Shown here: piece by piece, positions 1 through 5,376 of the stretch
Layout of the letters: each line of letters begins with the position of its first letter
How positions within the stretch are numbered: position 1 is the stretch's first letter
Source of the DNA: JBBRUG01 sp038247995
Lineage (GTDB): Bacteria; Chloroflexota; Chloroflexia; Chloroflexales; Chloroflexaceae
Assembly (NCBI GenBank): GCA_038247995.1
Contig: JBBRUG010000170.1
Span: forward strand, 1-12,570
DNA length: 12,570 bases
Direction of reading: 5' to 3'
Notes under the pieces: model-generated
The model's input: only the letters and a program-made list of their open reading frames with translations
Database searches by the model: none
Told to the model about the DNA's origin: nothing
Program-made: the position numbers and the translations under genes

Positions 1-1314
1 GCCTGTCAGGAGTTGGGAGTGCGCACCGTGATGGCCAAAACCGAGGCAGACCGCGACTCGCTCGGAGTGCGGCTCTCCGATGAGGCCGTTTGCATCGGCC
101 CGGCCCAACCCGCCCGTTCGTACCTGAACGCGCCGGCACTCATTTCGGCTGCGCTCATCACCGGCTGCGATGCGATCCATCCTGGTTATGGTTTCCTCTC
201 CGAAAACGCCTATTTTGCCGAGATGTGCGCCGACTGCAAGCTGATCTTTATCGGCCCGAGCGCCGAGACGATCCGGGTTATGGGCGACAAGTCCGAAGGC
301 CGGCAGACAATGCGCGCCGCCGGTGTGCCGACGGTGCCCGGTTCCGAGGGCGAGTTGCGCAGCGTCGAGGAGGCGATCGAGATCGCCCGCGCGATCGGTT
401 ATCCAGTGCTGCTCAAGCCGTCCGCCGGCGGCGGCGGGCGCGGCATGCGCGTTGCCTACGACGAAAACGACCTGCTGCGCGCCTACCCCACCGCCCGCGC
501 CGAGGCCGAGGCGGCTTTTGGCACAGGCGATTTGTTGCTGGAGAAATATCTTACGCAGGTGCGCCATATTGAGATTCAGGTGCTCGCCGATAGCTACGGC
601 CACTCCATTCACCTCGGCGAGCGCGACTGCTCGGCCCAACGCCGCCATCAGAAGATCGTCGAAGAGGCGCCCTCACCGGCGGTTACCCCCGAAGTGCGGG
701 TGCGCATGGGCGAAGACGCCTTGCGCGGCATTCGCTCAATTGGTTATGTCAATGCGGGCACATTGGAGTTCCTGATGGACTCCGACGGCAATTACTACTT
801 TATCGAGATGAATACGCGCATTCAGGTCGAGCATCCGGTAACCGAACTTGTCACCGGCACCGACCTGGTGCGTTGGCAACTACGCATCGCCGCCGGCGAA
901 CGCTTGACGCTCCAACAGAATGAGATTAGAATAACGCAGCACGCTGTGGAATGCCGTATCAATGCGGAAGATCCTGAACGCGATTTCTTGCCTGCCAGTG
1001 GCGAAATCGAGTTTTTCCTTCCACCTGGCGGCCCCGGTGTTCGCGTAGACTCGCATTTATATGCGGGCTACACACCGCCCGGCGCATATGACTCGCTTCT
1101 AGCGAAGATTATCACCTGTGGCGATACGCGTGACGATGCGCTCAACCGAATGCGGCGCGCCTTGCACGAGTGTATTATCACTGGAATTAAAACAACGATT
1201 CCGTTCCAGCTAGCGCTGATCGACGATCCGGTCTTTCGCGCCGGAAATGTCACTACCAGCTACGTCGCCGAGATGTTGCAACGTTGGAAGGCCGAGCAGG
1301 CGTTGATCGTGTAG
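1..1314 (+). CDS. accC: Biotin carboxylase subunit of acetyl-CoA carboxylase (5' end cut off by the window)
   Basis: This subunit carboxylates biotin on the carrier protein using ATP and bicarbonate, the first half-reaction of malonyl-CoA synthesis. The reading frame is open from base 1 and shows 437 residues; comparison with E. coli AccC suggests about 20 N-terminal residues lie outside the window. The ATP-grasp signature is clear. A glycine-rich loop, KPSAGGGGRGMR, starts at visible residue 139. The conserved block ERDCSAQRRHQKIVEEAP follows, then EMNTRIQVEHPVTE, and the C-terminal domain motif HAVECRINAEDP. The protein ends at a normal biotin carboxylase C-terminus with no biotinyl domain, so it is a free-standing AccC rather than a pyruvate or propionyl-CoA carboxylase fusion. 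A paralogue serving another acyl-CoA carboxylase is possible, but nearby acpP supports a fatty-acid role. nusB follows after 146 nt. Confidence 0.95.
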   Translation, partial: ACQELGVRTVMAKTEADRDSLGVRLSDEAVCIGPAQPARSYLNAPALISAALITGCDAIHPGYGFLSENAYFAEMCADCKLIFIGPSAETIRVMGDKSEGRQTMRAAGVPTVPGSEGELRSVEEAIEIARAIGYPVLLKPSAGGGGRGMRVAYDENDLLRAYPTARAEAEAAFGTGDLLLEKYLTQVRHIEIQVLADSYGHSIHLGERDCSAQRRHQKIVEEAPSPAVTPEVRVRMGEDALRGIRSIGYVNAGTLEFLMDSDGNYYFIEMNTRIQVEHPVTELVTGTDLVRWQLRIAAGERLTLQQNEIRITQHAVECRINAEDPERDFLPASGEIEFFLPPGGPGVRVDSHLYAGYTPPGAYDSLLAKIITCGDTRDDALNRMRRALHECIITGIKTTIPFQLALIDDPVFRAGNVTTSYVAEMLQRWKAEQALIV

Positions 1315-1460
1315 GAGAAAACTCCCCATGCACGATCCGCCCGATGAGTGACGCTTGTTCTTATACAGCCGAAAAAGTATTCAACTCGGGCGGCACTCCG
1401 CCTGGCGCGTGGTACAGTCTGCTTTCCAAAGCTATGCTGTATCGACGGTGGAGGTTGAAC

Positions 1461-1892
1461 GTGGCTAGTCTGCGTCACCGCGTCCGCATTGCAGCGCTCC
1501 AGGCGCTCTTTGAAATCGACGCCACCGATCATCCGGTTGATCAGGTGGTAGATCGACGTGCCGTTGATGAGTTGCTGCCTGCCGAGGGCGAACGCTTCTT
1601 ACGCCAGATTGTCTTTGGCGTTTGGGAACATCGCTCGTATCTGGATCGGGTGATCGAGGAGGCCGCGCCGAACTGGCCGGTTACGCAGATGCCCGGCGTT
1701 GATAAAGCCATTCTGCGCATTGCGCTGTATGAACTGCTCATTGATGCTGTCGAGCATACGCCTGTAAAGGCGGTCATTAATGAGGCCGTTGAGCTGGCCA
1801 AGCACTTCGGCAGTGATAATTCGAGCCGCTTTGTGAACGGCGTCCTTGGTACGGTAGTTAGTCGCTACCGCCAGGGAGAAGATGAACTGTAG
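1461..1892 (+). CDS. nusB: Transcription antitermination factor NusB
   Basis: NusB pairs with NusE (ribosomal protein S10) and binds boxA RNA to keep RNA polymerase processive on rRNA operons. The 143-residue product has the family length. It shows the N-terminal pattern RHRVRIAALQALFEID, a central VDKAILRIALYEL helix, and the C-terminal signature PVKAVINEAVELAKHFG followed by SSRFVNGVLG. The frame is open further upstream, but homology begins only at GTG 1461, which has a good Shine-Dalgarno sequence (GGAGG, 1450-1454) six bases before it. An ATG at 1434 lies in frame but has no such site. acpP follows 25 nt downstream, so the two genes are probably cotranscribed. The 146-nt gap upstream contains no promoter I could defend. 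Confidence 0.93.
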   Translation: MASLRHRVRIAALQALFEIDATDHPVDQVVDRRAVDELLPAEGERFLRQIVFGVWEHRSYLDRVIEEAAPNWPVTQMPGVDKAILRIALYELLIDAVEHTPVKAVINEAVELAKHFGSDNSSRFVNGVLGTVVSRYRQGEDEL

Positions 1893-1917
1893 CAACCCTT
1901 ACTGAGAGGTACCTTCC

Positions 1918-2169
1918 ATGACTGCCCCCGACACTACTGAAGACCGCTTGCGCAAAATTATCGCCGAACAACTCGGCGTCGATGAGAACCTGATCGTGCC
2001 AAGCGCTTCATTCGCCAAGGACCTCAACGCCGACTCGCTCGATCTCGTCGAATTGATTATGTCAATCGAAGAAGAGTTCGGGATCGAGATCTCGGATGAG
2101 AATGCCGAGAAAATCGAGACAGTTGCCGACGCTCTGATGTACCTCAACGACAGCCCCGAAGCAGCCTAA
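1918..2169 (+). CDS. acpP: Acyl carrier protein
   Basis: This small acidic protein carries growing acyl chains on a 4'-phosphopantetheine arm during fatty-acid synthesis. The 83-residue product has the typical size and four-helix composition. The attachment motif is DSLDLVEL, with the modified serine at residue 40 (codon 2035-2037). It is followed by the usual acidic helix EEEFGIEISDENAEKI, the surface recognised by fatty-acid synthase enzymes. A GAGAGGT Shine-Dalgarno (1904-1910) sits seven bases before the ATG. Its position 25 nt after nusB, with accC just upstream, fits a role in primary fatty-acid synthesis. A terminator-like hairpin begins about 25 nt after the stop. Confidence 0.96.
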   Translation: MTAPDTTEDRLRKIIAEQLGVDENLIVPSASFAKDLNADSLDLVELIMSIEEEFGIEISDENAEKIETVADALMYLNDSPEAA

Positions 2170-2189
2170 GTCCGGTTTGCCCGGCACTG

Positions 2190-2421
2190 CAGGGGAGGGT
2201 AACCCCTCTCAGGTGGAGGGTTTTTGCCGTTGCCCGCACCCCCAACCCCGCTCCCTGAGCGGGAGCGGGGCTTCCGACAGCATCAGGACGCCGAATCTGC
2301 GGCGGCTCCCCCTGATCCACGTGAGGGAGCAGGGGGCTGGGGGGATGCGGGGAATAGCGCATTGGGACGCGATCCTGTAAAAACCCTCCACCTGCAAGGC
2401 GGGTAACCCTCCCCTGTTTTT
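2190..2421. repeat. Long imperfect palindrome, repeat-element-like (REP/MITE-like)
   Basis: The outer arms are 2190-2225 and 2379-2416. On opposite strands they share CAGGGGAGGGT (11 nt exact) and AGGTGGAGGGTTTTT (15 nt exact). Inside, 2233-2256 (CCCGCACCCCCAACCCC, then GCTCCCT) is matched inverted by 2324-2352 with small gaps. A perfect 10-bp hairpin, CCCCGCTCCC / GGGAGCGGGG with loop TGAGC, lies at 2246-2270. A second, CCCCCTG / CAGGGGG, lies at 2308-2336. The whole unit could fold into one stem of over 200 nt, followed by TTTTT at 2417-2421. It encodes nothing recognisable. No transposase is present and no target-site duplication is certain, so mobility is an inference from structure alone. 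Confidence 0.7.
2193..2225 (+). terminator. Terminator-like hairpin after acpP, with a competing hairpin
   Basis: CCCTC (2204-2208) pairs with GAGGG (2216-2220) and is followed directly by five T residues (2221-2225). This is a short but classical intrinsic-terminator layout 35 nt after the acpP stop. The same CCCTC can instead pair with GAGGG at 2195-2199; with flanking G-U and G-C pairs this gives a 7-bp stem with a TAAC loop. The two folds exclude each other. The stem is short for a strong terminator. This segment is also the left arm of the larger palindrome, so the terminator role is an inference. Confidence 0.45.
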
Positions 2422-2545
2422 GATCACTGAGACACTGAGATAGTGAGGACGCTGAACCCTGATCACTGAGATTCTGAAGTGGTGATGCCACTGAAGCTTG
2501 CGGCTCGCTGCGCTTGCGTCGTCCTTATTCAGACTCAGTGGTGCT

Positions 2546-2569
2546 GCCCGCAGCTATGCCCGCAGCTAT
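2546..2569. repeat. Tandem 12-bp duplication
   Basis: GCCCGCAGCTAT occurs twice back to back (2546-2557 and 2558-2569) with no mismatch. It lies in noncoding sequence and looks like a recent slippage duplication. Confidence 0.8.
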
Positions 2570-2707
2570 AGGTGGCGCCTCACGCCGGCACACCCCGGCT
2601 AACCTTCTAGACCCTTTGCCCTTGCCCTTTGCATTCTCCCACGCCCGCCTCACCTCCGCCGCTGCTCGCACACATCCATCGGCCCTTCCCGCTACGCATA
2701 GGGACTA

Positions 2708-2716
2708 TGGTAAGAT
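2708..2716 (+). promoter_or_regulatory. Possible extended -10 promoter for the tat genes
   Basis: TGG followed by TAAGAT (2711-2716) matches the extended -10 form TGnTATAAT at the TG and four of six hexamer positions. No clear -35 lies at the right distance, as is tolerated with extended -10 elements. Transcription would begin near 2723 and leave a leader of about 46 nt before the ATG at 2769. Confidence 0.3.
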
Positions 2717-2768
2717 AGACGTACAGCGTTGACGAACGCACTATTTGAAATGCGGCACTACAGCAACG

Positions 2769-3692
2769 ATGGAAATTTTCAATATTCACATCTTTGAGTT
2801 CTTGCTGATTGCCGGCCTCGCTCTGGTTGTTTTTGGGCCCGAGCGTCTACCTGAGGTAGGGCGCTTCATCGGCAAGCAGGTGGCGCGCTTCCTGGCATGG
2901 CAACAGCAGTCGCCCGAATTAAAGATGCTCAACGACATTCGCGGCGAATTCGAAAGCGAGATCGCCAGCCTGCGCGATGAGCTCACCCGGACGCGCAAAG
3001 AACTTAATATGCAAGGGGAGATGGATGCGCTACGTGAAGAGCTTAAGCCCATGCTTGATCTTCGCAATGACATCAACCCAGCGGCAGGCGCCGGCGCAAC
3101 CGCCGATGCAACTACACCGACAATAGCGCCGCCGCAGCCTGCCAGTGCCACCGATGCGCTCGCCCAGGTTGCCCCGGAGATCCGGCCTGCCGGTCAGGCT
3201 GTGCCCGCTGCAACCCGCCCCAACCGCATCGTCGCTGTTGAGCCGACAAATGTGCTGCAACCGCCGGCACCGCCTGAGTCTGAAGCCTTAGCCATGGCAA
3301 CCCCAGATGCACCAACCGACCTGACAGACTCAGCGTCCGGGGCTTCAGTCGCAACCCCAGATGCACCAACCGACCTCACCGAATCCGCCTCCGGGGCTTC
3401 AGTCACACCACCAGATGCACCAACCGACCTCACCGAATCCGCCTCTGGAGCTTCAGACCCGGACACGGCGGACCTGATAACATCTGAGGTTTCAGCCGCA
3501 GGCCCGGAAACCACCAACGGCCACAGCGCCGAGCCGGTGCCTGCCCCAGAAGCCGATGCGCTGTTGCTCGAACGCCTCGACACGCTCAGCAGCGAACTCC
3601 AGGCGCTTGTCACTAGCTTGCGCAATCGCGGCGTCCTCGATGATGATTGGCGGCCCGCCGTCGCTATGCACGATGAGGAGCCTGTTTCGTGA
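2769..3692 (+). CDS. tatB: Twin-arginine translocase TatA/TatB-family protein with a long repeat-bearing tail
   Basis: With TatC this membrane protein exports folded proteins that carry twin-arginine signal peptides. Residues 1-22 form a membrane helix (MEIFNIHIFEFLLIAGLALV), then the hinge FGPERLP and an amphipathic helix. A charged, probably coiled helix runs to about residue 98. A glutamate at residue 10, near the polar position of the helix, and the long charged helix resemble TatB more than TatA, so the symbol is tentative. At 307 residues it is well above the usual 60-170. The excess is a Pro/Ala/Thr/Asp-rich cytoplasmic tail with three 18-residue repeats (177-230) and a short C-terminal helix with LLERLDTLSSELQALV. 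I chose ATG 2769 because homology starts there; a TTG 24 nt upstream is in frame. Neither has a clear Shine-Dalgarno. The stop overlaps the tatC start. Confidence 0.85.
   Translation: MEIFNIHIFEFLLIAGLALVVFGPERLPEVGRFIGKQVARFLAWQQQSPELKMLNDIRGEFESEIASLRDELTRTRKELNMQGEMDALREELKPMLDLRNDINPAAGAGATADATTPTIAPPQPASATDALAQVAPEIRPAGQAVPAATRPNRIVAVEPTNVLQPPAPPESEALAMATPDAPTDLTDSASGASVATPDAPTDLTESASGASVTPPDAPTDLTESASGASDPDTADLITSEVSAAGPETTNGHSAEPVPAPEADALLLERLDTLSSELQALVTSLRNRGVLDDDWRPAVAMHDEEPVS
3297..3458 (+). repeat. Three 54-bp tandem repeats inside the TatA/B tail
   Basis: Three in-frame copies (3297-3350, 3351-3404, 3405-3458) encode 18-residue units of the form ATPDAPTDLTESASGAS plus one variable residue. 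Copies 2 and 3 are nearly identical beyond their first few bases, with three differences. Copy 1 differs more, in the part coding LTDSAS. That pattern suggests stepwise duplication, with copies 2 and 3 the younger pair. Confidence 0.95.
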
Positions 3693-4468
3693 CCACGCAA
3701 ACAAATACGCCAACCACGAACACGCCTGAACAAACTGTCGGGATGACCTTGATCGAGCACCTGGTGGAATTGCGTACCCGTCTCGTGCGCGCTTCCTACG
3801 GGGTAATCTTAGGCTTTGTGCTCGGGATCATCCTGGTCTACCCCGGCGGCCCGGTTGAGTTGATCGATATTATTATCCGTACCTTCGCGCCGATTAATGA
3901 GAACTACGCACCAATCCTAGCTGTAGGCACCGCCGAACAGTTCACCAGTTATATGACGGTAGCACTCACAGTCGGCATTATTGTCGGCATGCCGTCGATA
4001 GTCTACCAACTGCTCGCCTTCGTTGTGCCTGGTCTCACCAACCACGAACGACGCTTAATCTATATAATTCTCCCCTTCGTGACGCTCTTTTTTCTCTTCG
4101 GGCTTGCCTTCGGTTGGTTTATTACGGTGCCGACCGCAATCCGCTTTCTGATTGGCTTCGCTAACTCGGAACTGATTCAAGCTCAACCGACGCTCTCCGA
4201 CTTCCTCGGCACGATTACGATGCTGCTAGTGATCAATGGCGTCGTCTTTGAACTACCGGTGATCATCTACGCGCTCGCTTTCCTCGGCGTCGTTGAGGCC
4301 AAACAGTTGCGTAAGTTCCGCCGCTTCGCCATGGTGATCGTCGTCATTGTAGCGGCGCTGATCACTCCCACCGGCGACCCGGTGAACCTCGCCCTACTCG
4401 CCGCCCCAATGTACCTACTCTATGAGGTGGGCGTCTTTTTGGCCCGGTTTGTGCCCAAGCGGAATTAG
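3689..4468 (+). CDS. tatC: Twin-arginine translocase subunit TatC
   Basis: TatC is the polytopic core of the Tat translocon and binds the twin-arginine signal peptide. The 259-residue protein has six hydrophobic segments. The N-terminal signature HLVELRTRLVRA (residues 25-36) is followed by GTAEQFTSYMTVAL, the region of the signal-recognition glutamate. MPSIVYQLLAFVVPGL, FELPVIIYALAFLGVV and the last-helix block LITPTGDPVNLALLAAPMYL are all family hallmarks. The start is GTG 3689, overlapping the upstream stop by four bases (GTGA), with GAGGAG (3675-3680) eight bases before it, so the two genes are translationally coupled. The N-terminus carries about 17 extra Thr/Pro/Asn-rich residues before the conserved domain. 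Confidence 0.96.
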   Translation: MTTQTNTPTTNTPEQTVGMTLIEHLVELRTRLVRASYGVILGFVLGIILVYPGGPVELIDIIIRTFAPINENYAPILAVGTAEQFTSYMTVALTVGIIVGMPSIVYQLLAFVVPGLTNHERRLIYIILPFVTLFFLFGLAFGWFITVPTAIRFLIGFANSELIQAQPTLSDFLGTITMLLVINGVVFELPVIIYALAFLGVVEAKQLRKFRRFAMVIVVIVAALITPTGDPVNLALLAAPMYLLYEVGVFLARFVPKRN

Positions 4469-4545
4469 GCTCATGTTCCGCACCGCTAAGTGACGCCGCC
4501 ACGTTGATGCCTGACTGGCTGTGCTTAAGAAACGTATCTTTCAAC

Positions 4546-4570
4546 CCCTCGATAGTAACGCTATCGAGGG
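4546..4570. terminator. Perfect 10-bp hairpin downstream of tatC, possible terminator without a U-tract
   Basis: CCCTCGATAG (4546-4555) and CTATCGAGGG (4561-4570) form a perfect 10-bp stem closed by a TAACG loop, 77 nt after the tatC stop. No T-run follows on either strand. It could be a hairpin-only terminator, a 3'-end stabiliser or a protein-binding palindrome. Position favours an end-of-operon role. Confidence 0.45.
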
Positions 4571-4679
4571 AGGCGTCAGCATTCACACCGTCCTGACCGA
4601 AACCACCTGGCTGCCGCTCACCACGCAATAGTCGCTTAGCCAAGCGATTGCATCCTACAATTGCCTGGCCCGCATGGTA

Positions 4680-4708
4680 GGACAATCTGCGCAATCTGCG
4701 GATTGTCC
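4680..4708. repeat. Inverted repeat with tandem 9-mers, upstream of a promoter
   Basis: GGACAATC (4680-4687) and GATTGTCC (4701-4708) form a perfect 8-bp inverted repeat. CAATCTGCG is repeated back to back across the left arm and loop (4683-4691 and 4692-4700). It ends 28 bp before the -35 of the promoter at 4737, a plausible place for a regulator site, though no known operator is recognised. Confidence 0.4.
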
Positions 4709-4736
4709 GGCCGCCCCGCTATGCACAAAGCTCGCC

Positions 4737-4766
4737 TTGCGGACGCCCGGCGCCCGGTGCTATACT
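4737..4766 (+). promoter_or_regulatory. Sigma70-type promoter for the zinc-ribbon gene
   Basis: A -10 hexamer TATACT (4761-4766, five of six matches) lies 18 bp after TTGCGG (4737-4742, matching the TTG of the -35). The start site would be near 4773, about 35 nt before the ATG at 4808. This is the best promoter match in the window. Confidence 0.55.
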
Positions 4767-4807
4767 TTAGCTGATAACCATGCGTCGTCCACGTGGAGGT
4801 GTTCCCT

Positions 4808-5230
4808 ATGGTCGAGCGAATCTGCCCCGTCTGCCAACACGGCAACCCGTTAGAAAACCGCTTCTGCGGCGCATGCGGTGCCTCACTCACCCAGGAGGTG
4901 TTGGCGCGTCGTCCGGAGACGGGGATCGTTATTGCCGGGGTTGAACTTCCCGCCGCACAGGTGCGCCAGGTGACGCGTGCCGTCGCCCTCGGAGCAGCAG
5001 CCCTCGCCGCCGAAGTGGGCCTGGCCTGGCTGCGCAAGCGTACTGCTCACGCCAATCTTCCCGTTGTGCAGACGCCACCGGCGCAGATCGCAAATGCAAT
5101 CGTGCCGCATGCAAATCCAACCGGGCAGCCTGCCGTAACAATCTGGAGCCAGCGCGTGGTGGAAATCTGGGAGCATGGCCAACTCACCCGCCAGGTGATC
5201 GAGAAGCACCTCTGGCGCAAAGAGCAGTAA
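4808..5230 (+). CDS. Small zinc-ribbon protein with one membrane-like segment, function unknown
   Basis: The 140-residue product begins with a four-cysteine zinc ribbon: CPVC (residues 6-9) and CGAC (residues 20-23). It is of the short ribbon type common at the N-terminus of bacterial membrane or regulatory proteins. Residues about 58-75, an Ala/Leu/Val-rich run ending AWLRKR, may be a membrane helix or a hydrophobic amphipathic one. The C-terminal part (IWSQRVVEIWEHGQLTRQV) is charged and aromatic and is not recognised. The start is ATG 4808, with a strong GGAGGT (4795-4800) seven bases upstream; a GTG at 4793 is in frame but would overlap that site. It has its own promoter and is probably monocistronic. 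I do not recognise the family and assign no function. Confidence 0.8.
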   Translation: MVERICPVCQHGNPLENRFCGACGASLTQEVLARRPETGIVIAGVELPAAQVRQVTRAVALGAAALAAEVGLAWLRKRTAHANLPVVQTPPAQIANAIVPHANPTGQPAVTIWSQRVVEIWEHGQLTRQVIEKHLWRKEQ

Positions 5231-5376
5231 CCACCGCTAGCTAATCACCAACCGCTAGCCGCGCTGGAACTTCTAACTCAGCCAGAACGTCCTATGCATA
5301 ACTGATCCAACCTTTGTTTAGCTCCTTTACCGTTTTACCACTTCATCGTTCTATCGGTTATGAGAAAGGCCACGTA

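Larger units (their letters stand above)
2170..2768. other. Gene-free 599-nt gap between acpP and tatA/B
   Basis: No open frame here has family resemblance, good codon use or a ribosome binding site. The gap holds, in order: a terminator-like hairpin, a long imperfect palindrome (2190-2416), a 12-bp direct repeat TGATCACTGAGA (2421-2432 and 2460-2471), a perfect tandem 12-bp duplication GCCCGCAGCTAT (2546-2569), pyrimidine-rich sequence, and a possible promoter near 2711. The short open frames in it change composition at the repeats, which is typical of noncoding DNA. Confidence 0.75.
4469..4807. other. Gene-free 339-nt gap between tatC and the zinc-ribbon gene
   Basis: No convincing coding frame exists on either strand. 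The gap contains three hairpins: a 10-bp perfect stem at 4546-4570, a 6-bp stem TCGCTT / AAGCGA at 4632-4647, and an 8-bp stem at 4680-4708 with tandem 9-mers in its loop. A sigma70-type promoter at 4737-4766 drives the next gene. The short minus-strand open frame across 4362-4694 overlaps tatC and has no family features. Confidence 0.7.

Noticed and set aside
1284..1460. An N-terminal extension of NusB of up to 59 residues
   Set aside because: The added residues show no NusB homology, overlap the accC end and lack a ribosome site, while GTG 1461 has a good one.
2514..2732. A 72-codon + strand open frame in the acpP-tatB gap
   Set aside because: It runs through the tandem 12-bp duplication and pyrimidine-rich DNA, ends in the putative promoter and has no ribosome site or recognisable protein features.
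2729..2734. TTGACG as the -35 of a tatB promoter
   Set aside because: No acceptable -10 lies 16-18 bp downstream, before the ATG at 2769.
3194..3760. A 188-codon open frame on the - strand, opposite the TatA/B tail
   Set aside because: It mirrors the 54-bp repeats of the real gene and crosses the tatB-tatC overlap. It has no family resemblance.
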